Positions 17,636-29,775 are shown, numbered from the stretch's first letter. The stretch: DNA of 64,000 nucleotides from Mycolicibacillus koreensis (GCF_002104795.1 NZ_NCXO01000012.1:1-64000), one strand, 5' to 3'. Notes: a model not told the origin generated them from the letters alone. Program-made: numbers and translations.

Positions 17636-19174
17636 TCAGACCGACTCGGAGCGCGGTGCGACGGCGCCGGCCCCGGTGTCGGCGGCGCGGGCCGCGCCGC
17701 GGGCGGTGGTGGCCAGCATCTGTTCGACCACGTTTTTGCCCAGCGCGGTCTCCTCGGGCAGAGCGATCGGATAGTTGCCGTCGAAGCAGGCGGCGCACAG
17801 CCGGGTCGCCGGCTGTTCGATCGCGGCGACCATGCCCTCCTGGGAGACGTAGCCGAGGCTGTCGGCGCCGATGGTGCGCCGCACCGCCTCGACCATCTGC
17901 TCCTCGTCCTCGACGACGTTGGCGATCAGCTCGGCCCGCGAGGCGAAATCGATGCCGTAGAAGCACGGCCACTTCACCGGCGGCGCGGCGATGCGCACGT
18001 GCACCTCCAGGGCACCGGCCTCGCGCAGCATCCGCACCAGCGCCCGCTGGGTGTTGCCCCGCACGATCGAGTCGTCGACGACGATGAGCCGTTGCCCGCG
18101 GATCACGTACTTCAACGGGTTGAGTTTGAGCCGGATGCCCAGTTGCCGGATCGTCTGCGACGGCTGGATGAACGTGCGCCCCACGTAGGCGTTTTTCATC
18201 AGGCCCTGACCGAACGGGATGCCGGACTCCTGGGCGTAGCCGACCGCGGCCGGCGTACCCGATTCGGGCACCCCGATCACCAGGTCCGCCTCGACCGGGG
18301 CCTCCTGGGCCAGGATCCGGCCGATCTGCACGCGGGTGGCGTGCACCGAGCGGCCGGCCAGGGTGGAGTCGGGGCGGGCCAGATAAACGTACTCGAACGC
18401 GCAGCTTTTGCGGTTGGGTTGCGCGAAGCGGGTGGAGCGCACCCCGTCGGCGTCGATGGCCAGCAGCTCCCCGGGTTCGATGTCGCGCACGAACGAGGCC
18501 CCGACGATGTCCAGTGCCGCGGTCTCCGAGGCCACCACCCAGCCGCGGTCCAGCCGTCCCAGCGACAGTGGCCGCACCCCCCACGGGTCGCGGGCCGCGT
18601 AGAGGGTGTCCTCGTCCATGAACGTCAGGCAGAACGCGCCGCGCACGGTGGGCAGCAGCTCCCGCGCCGCCTGCTCGAGGCTGGCGTCGCCGGACCCGTG
18701 CGCCAGCAGCGCGCCGAGCACATCGGAGTCGGTGGTGGCCGCGTCGGCGCCGTTGGTGGCCAGCAGCCCGGCCTCGCGCGCCCGGGCGAGCAGCTCGGCG
18801 GTGTTGACCAGGTTGCCGTTGTGGCCGAGCGCCACCCCGGTGCCCGCGGCGGTGTTGCGGAACACCGGCTGGGTGTTCTCCCAGGTGGTGGAGCCGGTGG
18901 TGGAGTAGCGGCAGTGCCCGATCGCGACGTGACCGCTCATGGCGGCCAGCGTCTGCTCATCGAAGACCTGGCTGACCAGCCCCAGGTCCTTGAACACCAG
19001 CATCTGCGCGCCGTCGGCGACGGCGATGCCGGCGGCCTCCTGGCCGCGGTGCTGCAGGGCGTAGAGCCCGTAGTAGGTGAGCTTGGCGACTTCCTCGCCG
19101 GGGGCCCATACCCCGAATACGCCGCACTCCTCGCGGGGCGGATTCTCCTCGGCTGGCGGCTGCTCGGCGGTCAC
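17636..19174 (-). CDS. purF: Amidophosphoribosyltransferase PurF
   Basis: 512 aa from a GTG. A 16-residue propeptide precedes Cys17 (EECGVFGVW), the N-terminal glutaminase nucleophile revealed on processing. The PRPP loop LIVVDDSIVRGNTQR is at about residue 371. Cysteines in the C-terminal part, including LCAACFDGNYP (about 457-467), fit the 4Fe-4S-containing, processed type of PurF. It commits PRPP to purine synthesis and is normally inhibited by AMP/GMP. Upstream TACACT at about 19216 (minus strand) could be its -10 box. Confidence 0.97.
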   Translation of the reverse strand: MTAEQPPAEENPPREECGVFGVWAPGEEVAKLTYYGLYALQHRGQEAAGIAVADGAQMLVFKDLGLVSQVFDEQTLAAMSGHVAIGHCRYSTTGSTTWENTQPVFRNTAAGTGVALGHNGNLVNTAELLARAREAGLLATNGADAATTDSDVLGALLAHGSGDASLEQAARELLPTVRGAFCLTFMDEDTLYAARDPWGVRPLSLGRLDRGWVVASETAALDIVGASFVRDIEPGELLAIDADGVRSTRFAQPNRKSCAFEYVYLARPDSTLAGRSVHATRVQIGRILAQEAPVEADLVIGVPESGTPAAVGYAQESGIPFGQGLMKNAYVGRTFIQPSQTIRQLGIRLKLNPLKYVIRGQRLIVVDDSIVRGNTQRALVRMLREAGALEVHVRIAAPPVKWPCFYGIDFASRAELIANVVEDEEQMVEAVRRTIGADSLGYVSQEGMVAAIEQPATRLCAACFDGNYPIALPEETALGKNVVEQMLATTARGAARAADTGAGAVAPRSESV

Positions 19175-19201
19175 AATGTTCGGCGGCTCCCTGGCGCGGG
19201 G

Positions 19202-19627
19202 TCAGTGACGGTTCGCAGTGTAACCGGCTTCGCCGGTCAGGCGCATCAACGGCAGCCACCGACCTATCTCACCTGCGCGAACACCGGAGAGCTGGATCAC
19301 ACCGGCGGCCTCGGCGGTGGGCAGGTCGACCAGTCCGCACACCAGCCGCAGCCAGGTGCGCGGGTCGGTCTCCACGACGTTGGGCGGGGCGCCGCGGGTG
19401 TGCCGCGGCCCCGCCACGCACTGCACCGCCGCGAACGGGGGGATGCGCACCTCCACGCTGGCGCCGGGCGCCGCGGCGGCCAGGGTCCGCGCGCTCAGCC
19501 GTACCGCGGCGGCCAGCTCGGTGCGCACCGGCGCCGCGACCGCGTCGGCGGGCTCGGCTCGCAGCCAGTCGGCGACGGCGGCCACCGCGGCCCGGGTGGC
19601 GGCGGGATCGACCGGGGGTGGGGGCAT
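19202..19627 (-). CDS. Sterol-carrier-family small protein (Rv0807-like)
   Basis: 141 aa from the ATG at 19627. The N-terminal part is helical (ATRAAVAAVADWLRAEPADAV). The core VEVRIPPFAAVQCVAGPRHTRG-like (about 70-90) and PPNVVETDPRTWLRLVCGL (about 92-110) is the conserved mycobacterial block with an SCP-2-like pattern. A lipid-binding role is inferred from the family only. It lies 4 bp after the CPBP protease gene and 27 bp before purF, in one transcription direction. Confidence 0.78.
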   Translation of the reverse strand: MPPPPVDPAATRAAVAAVADWLRAEPADAVAAPVRTELAAAVRLSARTLAAAAPGASVEVRIPPFAAVQCVAGPRHTRGAPPNVVETDPRTWLRLVCGLVDLPTAEAAGVIQLSGVRAGEIGRWLPLMRLTGEAGYTANRH

Positions 19628-19631
19628 CGGT

Positions 19632-20258
19632 TCAGCGCACCGCCCGTCGTTGCACACCGAGGGCGGCCAGCGCCCCGGACTGGTTGATGCCCAAATGCGC
19701 CAGCATCGGGGCGGCCAGGCTGCCGGTGCGGTCGGCGAGCCAGCCGAACAGCCACCCGGCCGCCGCCGTGGCCAGCACGGTCGCCAGCACCGGGTCCCCG
19801 GCCCGGCGGGCGTCGGGGACGTGGGAGAGCCCGAAGGTCACCGCCTGCAGCAGCCGGCCGCGTGCGGGTCCGAACGCGGCGGCCGCGGTCGACCCGAGCG
19901 CACCCCGGTAGGCGTTCTCCTCGGCCCACACCGTGCCGACCGGGATCTGCCAGATCAGCCACGGGGTGATCGGCGGCAGCTCCCGCGCGCCCATCGCCAG
20001 GCGCACCGGCGGCAGCACCGTGGTGGCGGCCACCGCGGCGGCCGCCCCGGCGGCCACCGGAGCCCCCCAGCGCAGACCCGGCCAGAGCGCCGGCGGACCC
20101 AGGCCGAGGCTGGCCGGGCTGGTCAGCGCCAACACGGTGGCGGCGCCGGCCTGCAGCGGTGCGCGCCACCGGTGCGGCAGCCGCGGACCCACCGCACTCC
20201 AGCCGAGCAGCCCGACGGCCAGGCCCAGCGTCCGCCCGCGCGGCCCCCGGGTGCTCAC
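19632..20258 (-). CDS. CPBP-family intramembrane glutamic protease
   Basis: 208 aa from a GTG that overlaps the previous stop (GTGA), which decides the start. The protein is strongly hydrophobic. The CPBP/Rce1 motifs are present: EENAYRGALG (motif 1, about residues 108-117), FGLSH (motif 2, about 142-146) and HLGIN (motif 3, about 185-189), giving the Glu and His residues of the active site. Family members process or degrade membrane peptides. Target unknown. Coupled to the alpha/beta-hydrolase gene upstream. Confidence 0.85.
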   Translation of the reverse strand: MSTRGPRGRTLGLAVGLLGWSAVGPRLPHRWRAPLQAGAATVLALTSPASLGLGPPALWPGLRWGAPVAAGAAAAVAATTVLPPVRLAMGARELPPITPWLIWQIPVGTVWAEENAYRGALGSTAAAAFGPARGRLLQAVTFGLSHVPDARRAGDPVLATVLATAAAGWLFGWLADRTGSLAAPMLAHLGINQSGALAALGVQRRAVR

Positions 20259-21979
20259 GGCACCGCCATGACCGCGTCGTCGTGCAGGGCGGCGCGCAGC
20301 CGTTCGGTGTCGGCGGCGCTCCAGCCCTCGGGCGCGAGCACCGCCACCCAGCCGTCGAGCACGCCGTCGCCGTAGTTGTGGCCGTGCCGCGGCGGCGCCG
20401 CCTCCCCGTTGGTGATGTCGAACGCGACCTGCCAGAACGTGACGATCGGATACCAGCGCATCGACGCGGTGCGATCGGCGCCGGGCGGCTCGGCCAACCA
20501 ATCCGGTTCGGAGAACAGCAGATCCGGCGACCACCACACGACCGGGTCGGAGGGGTGCTGCAGGAACAGCACGCGGGTTCCCGGCCAGGGCGGCGCGGCG
20601 GTCGCGGCGATCGCCGCGGGATCGGCGGCGGTGGAGAACCGGACGGTGCGTCCGTTGTCGTAGCGCGGCTGCTCCGCCGGGGTGCCGGGGTCGCGGCGGG
20701 CGAGCAGCTCATGCCAGAGCCGGCTGGCGTTGGGCGGGCCCACCCACAGCACGGCGTCGAAGCCGCTGTCGGTGATCTCGGGCAGCCAGCTGAACGCGCC
20801 CTGCCCGGCCAGCGCACCCAGGCTCTCGCCGTAGAGGGCGAGTTTGGGCCGGTGTCCGGCGGGCAGCCGGGACCACCAGCTGCGCACCGTCTCGATCAGC
20901 ATCCGGCCGGCGGCCAGCGACTTCTGTTCGTCGCCGAGGAAGGAGATCCAGCTCGGCAGGTAGGAGTACTGCACCGCGACGAGCGCGGTGTCGCCGTTGT
21001 ACATCATCTCCAGCGCATCGGCGGCCATCGGGTTGACCCAGCCGGTGCCGGTGGTCGGCACGATCACCAGCAGTTGACGCTCGGCGGCGCCGGTGCGTTC
21101 CAGCTCGCCGATGAGCAGCGCCATCCGTTCGGTGTCGTCGTCGGCGCTGTGCAGCCCGGCGTAGACCCGGATCGGTTCACGCGCCGGGGCGCCGTTGAGC
21201 CGGCTCAGCTCGTCGACGTGCGGGCCGCCGGCGACGAAGTTGCGGCCCTGCCGGCCGAGGCTGTCCCAGTCCACCAGCGACGCGGGGCTGCCGGAGCGCT
21301 GCGGAATGTGCGGCTGGGTCACGCCCGGATCGGTGGCGCTGTTGCGCGGCTCGAACATGGCGTTCGCGCCGACGAAGAACCCGCGCACCAGCACGCCGTT
21401 GAACAGCGCCACCAGCAGCACCACCACGATCGCGGTGCCGATGAACATCGCCACCTCGCTGTGCAGCCGCCAGCGGCGGATCAGCATGCGCGCCACCAGT
21501 TTGATCGCGTCGAGGATCACCCGCGCCGCCGCCACCAGCGCCGCGGCGACCGCGGCCGCCACCAGCAGGGTGCGCAGGTAGCCGGCGGTGGTGGGGCCGG
21601 GAAGATCCATCAGCGCCGACACCTGGCGTTGCCAGGCCGCGGCCGGGATCAGCATCAACACGCAGGCCAGCGGGGCGACGATCACGACCACGGCCTTCAG
21701 CGCCCACAGCAGCGCCGGCGACGGGGGCCACCAGGCGGCGTTGCGCAGCACCAGGCGATCGACCACCGCGGCGACCGCCACCCCGAGCGCGTAGCCGATG
21801 GCGGCGTTGATGCCGCCGATCAAACCCTGGAACATCCAGTCGCGCGGCAGCAGCGACGGGGTCAGTGACAGGCAGAACAGCAACGCCCCGAACGCCACCC
21901 CGACGAAGTGCAGCCGCAGCAGCCGCCATGCCCACACCAGCAACGGGTGCCGGCGCAGCCCGGTGGCCGGGGTGATCAT
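20255..21979 (-). CDS. Membrane-anchored alpha/beta-hydrolase (Abhydrolase_9 type)
   Basis: 574 aa. About four to five transmembrane segments occupy residues 15-215 (for example FVGVAFGALLFCLSLTPSLL). The C-terminal hydrolase domain has the nucleophile elbow LYGESLGALAGQGAF (Ser about 411). The arrangement matches the mycobacterial two-domain hydrolase family like Rv1069c. Its substrate is unknown; lipid or ester hydrolysis near the membrane is likely. Its stop overlaps the CPBP protease start, so the two act or are made together. It lies 10 bp after purL. Confidence 0.85.
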   Translation of the reverse strand: MITPATGLRRHPLLVWAWRLLRLHFVGVAFGALLFCLSLTPSLLPRDWMFQGLIGGINAAIGYALGVAVAAVVDRLVLRNAAWWPPSPALLWALKAVVVIVAPLACVLMLIPAAAWQRQVSALMDLPGPTTAGYLRTLLVAAAVAAALVAAARVILDAIKLVARMLIRRWRLHSEVAMFIGTAIVVVLLVALFNGVLVRGFFVGANAMFEPRNSATDPGVTQPHIPQRSGSPASLVDWDSLGRQGRNFVAGGPHVDELSRLNGAPAREPIRVYAGLHSADDDTERMALLIGELERTGAAERQLLVIVPTTGTGWVNPMAADALEMMYNGDTALVAVQYSYLPSWISFLGDEQKSLAAGRMLIETVRSWWSRLPAGHRPKLALYGESLGALAGQGAFSWLPEITDSGFDAVLWVGPPNASRLWHELLARRDPGTPAEQPRYDNGRTVRFSTAADPAAIAATAAPPWPGTRVLFLQHPSDPVVWWSPDLLFSEPDWLAEPPGADRTASMRWYPIVTFWQVAFDITNGEAAPPRHGHNYGDGVLDGWVAVLAPEGWSAADTERLRAALHDDAVMAVP

Positions 21980-21989
21980 CGAACGCGGT

Positions 21990-24296
<2,307 letters not shown>

Positions 24297-24303
24297 GACC
24301 GAC

Positions 24304-24309
24304 AGCTTA
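24304..24309 (-). promoter_or_regulatory. -10 box of leaderless purL
   Basis: TAAGCT on the minus strand, seven bases, then the purL GTG. No Shine-Dalgarno is present. Confidence 0.7.
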
Positions 24310-24391
24310 GTGGGCGGGGCGAGCACCGGCGCCGCCGCGGACGCCCCGGTAGCATCTGGCGCACCGCCGACGAACGGTTGGGAGGGATCCG

Positions 24392-24706
24392 ATGGGCAGC
24401 GTGAACGGCGGCCGGTCGCCGGTGCGCTGGCGACGGGGCAGCTATCTGGGCGCCATTGTCGGCGGCGGATATTGGGCGCTCGGCGCGACCGCCGTGCTGG
24501 CCGACCCGCAGCGGTGGGCCCCCTTCGTCGTGATCTCGGTGGCGCTGGTCCTGCTCGGCGCGGTGCTGCTGCGCGCCGGCCGGTCTGCGGTGGCCACCGC
24601 CGGGCTGGCGATGCTGGTGGCGGCCGGCGGCGGTTGGCTGGCGCTCGCCCCGGTCGCCGCGCTCGGGGGGCTCGCGGGCGGGACTCTCTGGGGCGGGGGG
24701 CCGTAG
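24392..24706 (+). CDS. Small integral membrane protein, 104 aa
   Basis: The ATG has GGGAGGG seven bases upstream and a TAGCAT -10-like box about 35 bases further. A basic N-terminus ([13 protein letters not shown]) is followed by three hydrophobic segments (about residues 20-38, 44-60 and 66-96). No family recognised. Only four bases separate it from the next small membrane gene, so they form a two-gene unit divergent from purL. Function unknown. Confidence 0.65.
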   Translation: MGSVNGGRSPVRWRRGSYLGAIVGGGYWALGATAVLADPQRWAPFVVISVALVLLGAVLLRAGRSAVATAGLAMLVAAGGGWLALAPVAALGGLAGGTLWGGGP

Positions 24707-24710
24707 CGCC

Positions 24711-24998
24711 GTGTCACGGTCCACGTCGTGGGAGCGCCGCGGGGCGCCGGCCCCTCCGGTGGACACCGATTCACCGCTGCTGGTGGTCGGTGTGGCGCTG
24801 GGGCTTGTGGCGATGTCGCCGCTGCTGGGCCTGTGGCTGTTCGCCCCGGTCGGCCCACTGGCGCTGGCGGTGGTGGCGACGCTGGCGGCGATCCGCTGGA
24901 AGACCGCGCTGATCGTGGCCGAGGGCTGTTTCGTCGCGGCCCTCGGCGGTGCGGTGTTCGTGGTCTGCGCCGCGGTGCTGCTGGCCAGCCTGCACTAA
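24711..24998 (+). CDS. Small integral membrane protein, 95 aa
   Basis: Starts GTG-TCA-CGG ([10 protein letters not shown]), then a polar 20-residue head and three hydrophobic stretches (about 23-45, 48-62 and 66-92). No conserved motif recognised. It ends 10 bp from the convergent pepC stop. Because it follows the 104-aa membrane gene so closely, the two products may form one membrane complex; this is inference. Confidence 0.6.
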   Translation: MSRSTSWERRGAPAPPVDTDSPLLVVGVALGLVAMSPLLGLWLFAPVGPLALAVVATLAAIRWKTALIVAEGCFVAALGGAVFVVCAAVLLASLH

Positions 24999-25007
24999 CG
25001 CGCCCGG

Positions 25008-26273
25008 CTACCCCGGTGTGAGGAACGCCGTCAGCGCCGCCGCGTAGTCGGCCACGTCGGCCGAGCCCATGAACTCCCGCGCCGAGTGCATCGCCAGCTG
25101 CGCCGCCCCGACGTCGACGGTGGGGATCCCGCTGCGCGCCGCGCTCATCGGCCCGATCGTGGAGCCGCACGGCAGGTCGGCGCGGTGTTCGTAGCGTTGC
25201 AGCGCCACGCCCGCCTGCTCGCAGGCCAGCGCGAACGCCGCGGCGGTGCGCCCGTCGGTGGCGTAGCGCAGGTTGGGATGGATTTTGAGCACCGGGCCGG
25301 CGTTGATCGCGATGAGATGGCCGGGTTCGTGGCGGTCCGGATAGTTGGGGTGGGTGGCGTGCGCCATGTCGCCGGACGCCAGCATCGACCCGGCCACGGC
25401 GCGCAGGAACTCCGCGCGGTCCCCGCCGGCGGCGGCCACGATCCGCTCCAGGGTGCTGACCAGCAGGTCGGAGTCGGCGCCGTGGTCGGAGACCGAGCCC
25501 ACCTCCTCGTGGTCGAACAGGGCGAGCACCGGCATCGTCTCGGGGGGCATGTCGGTCTCGGGGACATCGAGCAGCGCCGCCAGGCCCGCATAGCAGGTGA
25601 CCTGGTTGTCCAGCCGGGGCGCGGAGACGAACTGGCCGTCGGCGCCGGTCACCGCCGACGGCGCCAGGTCGTGGGTCATCAGATCGAAGCCGAGCACGTC
25701 GGCGCGCGCGACCCCGGCCCGCCCGGCGACGAAATCCAGCAGCGGCGGCGCCGACCCGGTGCCCCAGACGGCGTTGACGTGGCGCTGCGGGTCCAGGCTG
25801 ACCGCCTTGCGGTCCTCGGCGAGGTGGATCGCCAACTGCGGCACCCGCAGGATCGGTTCGTCGACGCGGATCAGGTGCTCGGCGATGCCCGCCCCGGCGC
25901 GCACCGACAGCCGGCCGCTGAGCCCCAGGTCGCGGTCGAGCCAGGAGTTCAGCCACGCACCGCCGTAGGGTGCGAGCGCCACCAGCTGCCAGCCCGCCAC
26001 CTCCCGGTCGGGGTGCTGCTTGACCCGCAGGTTGGGGCTGTCGGTGTGCCCGCCGACGATCCGGAATCCGCGGGGCGGGTACCCGGTGGCCTGCCACGCC
26101 ACCAGCGAGCCGGACCGCACCAGGAAGAACCGGCCGGTCGCCGGCCATTCGTCGGTCTCGGCGAGTTCGCGGTAGCCGGCGGCGCGCAGCCGCTGCGCCA
26201 CCGTCGCGCAGACGTGAAACGGCGACGGGGAGGCGTCGATGAACTCACACAGATCCGCTGCGGTGGCCGTCAT
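25008..26273 (-). CDS. pepC: M18 family aminopeptidase PepC
   Basis: 421 aa from the ATG at 26273 (an ATG six codons upstream is possible). The M18 zinc-binding residues are recognisable: His in [14 protein letters not shown] (about residue 76), Asp/Glu in [20 protein letters not shown] (about 270-289), and His near the C-terminus in [12 protein letters not shown]. It removes acidic N-terminal residues from peptides and is a dodecameric cytosolic enzyme in relatives. Divergent from the DyP gene, with 51 bp between the two start codons. Confidence 0.94.
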   Translation of the reverse strand: MTATAADLCEFIDASPSPFHVCATVAQRLRAAGYRELAETDEWPATGRFFLVRSGSLVAWQATGYPPRGFRIVGGHTDSPNLRVKQHPDREVAGWQLVALAPYGGAWLNSWLDRDLGLSGRLSVRAGAGIAEHLIRVDEPILRVPQLAIHLAEDRKAVSLDPQRHVNAVWGTGSAPPLLDFVAGRAGVARADVLGFDLMTHDLAPSAVTGADGQFVSAPRLDNQVTCYAGLAALLDVPETDMPPETMPVLALFDHEEVGSVSDHGADSDLLVSTLERIVAAAGGDRAEFLRAVAGSMLASGDMAHATHPNYPDRHEPGHLIAINAGPVLKIHPNLRYATDGRTAAAFALACEQAGVALQRYEHRADLPCGSTIGPMSAARSGIPTVDVGAAQLAMHSAREFMGSADVADYAAALTAFLTPG

Positions 26274-26311
26274 GGCATCAGTCTTTCCCATTCTGCGGCG
26301 CGCCGGCACGT

Positions 26312-26317
26312 TAGGGT
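26312..26317 (+). promoter_or_regulatory. -10 box of leaderless dyp-encapsulin operon
   Basis: TAGGGT, seven bases, then the ATG of the DyP gene. No Shine-Dalgarno fits in the spacer. Confidence 0.65.
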
Positions 26318-26324
26318 CGAAGAC

Positions 26325-27347
26325 ATGGCGCAACCCCAGCCCGTCGTGCGACCGCTGACGTGTGCGGCGATCTTCCTGGTCGCCACCATCGACGAGGGCG
26401 GCGAAGCGGTGGTGCATGACGCGTTGCCGGATCTGCCCGGCCTGGCCCCGGCGATCGGGTTCCGCGACCGCACCAAGAACCTGTCGCTGGTGACCGGGAT
26501 CGGCTCGGACGCTTGGGATCGGCTGTTCGACGGGCCCCGCCCCGCGCAGCTGCATCCGTTCATTCCGCTGGAGGGCCCCCGCCACACCGCCCCGGCCACC
26601 CCGGGGGATCTGCTGTTTCACATCCGCGCGGAGACGATGGACGTCTGCTTCGAGCTGGCCGGGCGGATCATGACCGCGATGGCCGGGGCGATCACCGTCG
26701 TCGACGAGGTGCACGGCTTCCGGTTCTTCGACAACCGCGACCTGCTCGGGTTCGTCGACGGCACCGAGAACCCCGACGGCGACGAGGCCGTCGGTGCGAC
26801 CGCGGTCGGCGCGGAGGATCCGGAGTTCGCCGGCGGCTCGTATGTGCACGTGCAGAAATACGTCCACGACATGGGCGGCTGGCAGGCGCTGAGCGTCACC
26901 GAGCAGGAACGGGTGATCGGGCGCACCAAGCTCGACGACATCGAGTTCGACGACGACGTCAAACCCGCCGACTCGCACATCGCGCTCAACGTCATCGAGG
27001 ACGACGACGGCAACGAGATCGACATCTTCCGGGCGAACATGCCGTTCGGGGAACTCGGCAAAGACGAATACGGCACCTACTACATCGGGTACGCCCGCAG
27101 CCCGCAGACCAGCGAGCAGATGCTGCGCAACATGTTCCTCGGTGACCCGCCGGGCAACACCGACCGGATCCTGGACTTCTCCACCGCGCTCACCGGTGGG
27201 TTGTTCTTCGCCCCGGCGATCGAGTTTCTCGACGACCCACCGCCGTTGCCGGGCGCCGACGTCGACACCGCACCCGACGACCCGGTCTCCCCGCCCGACG
27301 ACCCCGGCTCGTTGCGCATCGGCAGCCTGAAAGGAATCCCGCAATGA
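26325..27347 (+). CDS. dyp: DyP-type heme peroxidase, encapsulin cargo
   Basis: 340 aa. The DyP signature GFVDGTENP (Asp about residue 148) and distal Arg region IFRANMPFG (about 235-243) are present, with the proximal His in DSHIALN (about 215). The C-terminal 30 residues are Pro/Asp-rich and end with [12 protein letters not shown], whose SLxIGSLKG is the cargo-loading peptide that docks into the encapsulin shell. It uses peroxide to oxidise dyes and phenolics. The stop overlaps the encapsulin ATG (ATGA). Confidence 0.96.
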   Translation: MAQPQPVVRPLTCAAIFLVATIDEGGEAVVHDALPDLPGLAPAIGFRDRTKNLSLVTGIGSDAWDRLFDGPRPAQLHPFIPLEGPRHTAPATPGDLLFHIRAETMDVCFELAGRIMTAMAGAITVVDEVHGFRFFDNRDLLGFVDGTENPDGDEAVGATAVGAEDPEFAGGSYVHVQKYVHDMGGWQALSVTEQERVIGRTKLDDIEFDDDVKPADSHIALNVIEDDDGNEIDIFRANMPFGELGKDEYGTYYIGYARSPQTSEQMLRNMFLGDPPGNTDRILDFSTALTGGLFFAPAIEFLDDPPPLPGADVDTAPDDPVSPPDDPGSLRIGSLKGIPQ

Positions 27348-28153
27348 ACAACCTCTACCGCCAACTCGCTCCCGTCACCGACGCCGCCTGGGCCGAGATC
27401 GAGGAGGAGGCCTCGCGCACGTTCAAACGCCACATCGCCGGACGTCGGGTGGTCGACGTCTCCGACGCCGGCGGTCCAACGGCCGCCGCGGTCGGCAACG
27501 GCCGGCTCATCGACGTGGCCGCGCCGTCGGACGGCGTGGTGGCGCAGCTGCGCGACGCCAAACCGCTGGTGCGCCTGCGGGTTCCGTTCACGTTGTCGCG
27601 CAACGAGATCGACGACGTGGAGCGCGGCTCCAACGACGCCGACTTCGACCCGGTGAAGACCGCCGCCAAGAAGCTGGCGTTCGTGGAGGACCGGGCGATC
27701 TTCGAGGGCTACGAGGCCGCCTCCATCGAGGGGATCCGCGCCGCCAGCTCCAACCCGGCGCTGACCCTGCCCGCCGACCCGCGGGAGATGCCCGACGTGA
27801 TCTCCCAGGCGCTCTCCGAGCTGCGGCTGGCCGGGGTGGACGGGCCGTACTCGGTGCTGCTGTCCGCCGACGCCTACACCCAGGTCAGTGAGACCACCCA
27901 GCACGGCTACCCGATCCGCGAACACCTGCGGCGGCTGGTCGGCGACGGCGAGATCATCTGGGCGCCCGCCATCGACGGGGCGTTCGTGGTGACCACCCGC
28001 GGCGGGGACTTCGACCTGACACTGGGCACCGACGTGTCGATCGGGTATTTGAACCACGACGACCGGACGGTGCAGCTGTACCTGCAGGAGACGTTGACGT
28101 TCTCCTGCTACACCGGGGAAGCGGCGGTCTGCCTGCACACCGCAGGGGCTTAA
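27344..28153 (+). CDS. enc: Family 1 encapsulin shell protein (Cfp29/linocin type)
   Basis: 269 aa, HK97-fold shell protein starting [20 protein letters not shown]. The N-terminal helix region that binds cargo peptides is intact, and the E-loop/P-domain blocks [19 protein letters not shown] (about 106-124) and [26 protein letters not shown] follow. Sixty copies usually build a 20-24 nm cage enclosing DyP. AAAGGAA precedes the ATG. Its stop shares TTAA with the convergent purQ stop, leaving no room for a terminator. Confidence 0.96.
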   Translation: MNNLYRQLAPVTDAAWAEIEEEASRTFKRHIAGRRVVDVSDAGGPTAAAVGNGRLIDVAAPSDGVVAQLRDAKPLVRLRVPFTLSRNEIDDVERGSNDADFDPVKTAAKKLAFVEDRAIFEGYEAASIEGIRAASSNPALTLPADPREMPDVISQALSELRLAGVDGPYSVLLSADAYTQVSETTQHGYPIREHLRRLVGDGEIIWAPAIDGAFVVTTRGGDFDLTLGTDVSIGYLNHDDRTVQLYLQETLTFSCYTGEAAVCLHTAGA

Positions 28154-28830
28154 GAGCTGGCGGCCAGCACCGTGTCGAGCACCGAGTAGAACAGCCCCAG
28201 CCCGTCGTCGGACGGTCCGGTCAGGGCCTCCACGGCGTGCTCGGGGTGCGGCATCAACCCGACCACCCGGCCGTTGGCCGAGGCGATGCCGGCGATGTCG
28301 TTCTGCGAGCCGTTGGGGTTCTCCAGATACCGGAACACCACCCGATTCTCGGCTTCGAGCATCTCCAGCGCGCCGGGCGGGGCGACGTAGCGCCCCTCCC
28401 CCGACTTCAGCGGCACCAGCAGGTCGGCGTCGGCGTCGAACCGTGTCGTCCAGGCGGTGTCGGTGGAGGCGACGCGCAACCACACGTCGCGGCACAGAAA
28501 GTGCAGCCCGATGTTGCGGGTGAGTGCACCGGGCAGCAGGCCGGCCTCGCACAAGATCTGAAAGCCGTTGCAAATACCCAACACCGGCATGCCGCGACCG
28601 GCGGCGTCGATGACCTCGCCCATCACCGGGGCGAACCGGGCGATCGCACCGGCGCGCAGGTAGTCGCCGTAGGAGAAGCCGCCGGGCACCACCACCGCGT
28701 CGACGCCCTTGAGGTCGGCGTCGGCGTGCCACAGCGCCACCGGCTCGGCGCCGACGAGGCGCACCGCGCGGGCGGCGTCGACGTCGTCGAGGGTGCCGGG
28801 GAAGGTGATCACCCCCACCCTGGTGGTCAC
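28150..28830 (-). CDS. purQ: Phosphoribosylformylglycinamidine synthase glutaminase PurQ
   Basis: 226 aa class I glutamine amidotransferase. The nucleophile elbow is [15 protein letters not shown] (Cys about 86) and the catalytic His-Glu is in [10 protein letters not shown] (about 195-204). It hydrolyses glutamine and passes ammonia to PurL. The start is GTG, overlapping the purS stop by 4 bp, so synthesis is coupled. The 3' end overlaps the encapsulin gene. Confidence 0.97.
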   Translation of the reverse strand: MTTRVGVITFPGTLDDVDAARAVRLVGAEPVALWHADADLKGVDAVVVPGGFSYGDYLRAGAIARFAPVMGEVIDAAGRGMPVLGICNGFQILCEAGLLPGALTRNIGLHFLCRDVWLRVASTDTAWTTRFDADADLLVPLKSGEGRYVAPPGALEMLEAENRVVFRYLENPNGSQNDIAGIASANGRVVGLMPHPEHAVEALTGPSDDGLGLFYSVLDTVLAASS

Positions 28831-29066
28831 GACGGCTCCCGGGTGATGGTCCAGTCCTCGATGACGGTGTTGGCCAACAGCGACTCCGCGATCTCGGTGA
28901 GCTCGGCCTCCCCGATGCTGTCGTCGACCTCCAACTCGAAGCGTTTGCCCTGCCGCACGTCTGAGACGCCGCCGTGCCCGAGCCGACCCAGCGCCCCGAC
29001 GATCGCCTGGCCCTGCGGATCCAGGATCTCCGCCTTGGGCATCACGTGCACCACTACCCGGGCCAC
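28827..29066 (-). CDS. purS: Phosphoribosylformylglycinamidine synthase subunit PurS
   Basis: 79 aa from the GTG at 29066, which has AGGAG five bases upstream and matches the 79-aa M. tuberculosis protein as I recall it. Sequence [20 protein letters not shown] then [20 protein letters not shown] is the small ferredoxin-like PurS fold. It bridges PurL and PurQ in the FGAM synthase complex. First gene of a purS-purQ operon. Confidence 0.95.
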   Translation of the reverse strand: MARVVVHVMPKAEILDPQGQAIVGALGRLGHGGVSDVRQGKRFELEVDDSIGEAELTEIAESLLANTVIEDWTITREPS

Positions 29067-29109
29067 CGCCGCTCCTCGCTGTCGACTCCGCTGATTGTCC
29101 CCGACAACT

Positions 29110-29775
29110 CTATCCGCACGACCCGAGGTAGGCCGCACACAGCGGTCGGAGCAGGGCGTCGAGGACGGTGCCGTCGTCGATCGGCGGCCACGGGACCTGC
29201 GGGGCGCTCGACCACAGGGTCAACGCGCTCAGCGTGCTGCTCTGCGGATGGACCACCAGGTAGCTGTGGGCGATCACCGGGCCGGCGATCACCGCGGCCA
29301 CCCGCCCGGGCTCGGCGACGGTCAGCGACGGCGACTGGTCGGGCGCACCCTGCTGGCAGCTGCGCAGCGTGGCGACCGCGGTGTTGAACACCTCGGTGGC
29401 CAGTTGCCCGCCGCGCCACGTCTCACCCCGCCAGTGCAGCACCTGCGCCTGCAGCCGCCACTGCCCCTCGGGGCGCTCGACGCGGGCCGTCGCGGCGACC
29501 GCGTAGGTGCGGGGATCGCCCGCCGGTGCGGGGCGCCCGCAGAGTTCCTCGAAGCGCAGCGGGCTCGGGGCGCCGGTCTCGGGGACCGCCACCGTCGCCA
29601 GGGCGGGCCACCGGGCGGTGGCGGCCAGCGGGATGTCGGCGGCGGCGATCCAGGCGGTGTCGGGGATCGTGTCGCAGACCGCCGGGCAGCTCTGCGGGTC
29701 GGCCGCCGCGCCCGGCGACACCGCCAGTCCCGCCGCGACCAGCAGCGTCAGCACTATCGGCACCGGCTTCACCAC
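29110..29775 (-). CDS. Exported protein of unknown function, 221 aa
   Basis: Starting at the GTG at 29775 (GGAGGGG eight bases upstream) gives a clean Sec signal peptide: KPVPIVLTLLVAAGLAVSPG followed by the AAAD cleavage region (about residues 20-25). The mature protein contains five to six Cys (SCPAVCD, ELCGRP, LRSCQQG, PLCAAYLGSCG) likely to form disulfides outside the membrane. Relatives are sometimes labelled ATPase, but I see no Walker motif. Function unknown. Confidence 0.75.
   Translation of the reverse strand: MVKPVPIVLTLLVAAGLAVSPGAAADPQSCPAVCDTIPDTAWIAAADIPLAATARWPALATVAVPETGAPSPLRFEELCGRPAPAGDPRTYAVAATARVERPEGQWRLQAQVLHWRGETWRGGQLATEVFNTAVATLRSCQQGAPDQSPSLTVAEPGRVAAVIAGPVIAHSYLVVHPQSSTLSALTLWSSAPQVPWPPIDDGTVLDALLRPLCAAYLGSCG

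Noticed and set aside
19632..20817. Long alternative frame reading across the CPBP and hydrolase genes
   Set aside because: Pro/Arg/Thr-rich without a domain; the two coupled genes account for the region.
25008..27344. 778-codon minus-strand frame running over dyp and pepC
   Set aside because: Only the part from 26273 down is PepC. The upstream part is antisense to the DyP gene and has no recognisable domain.
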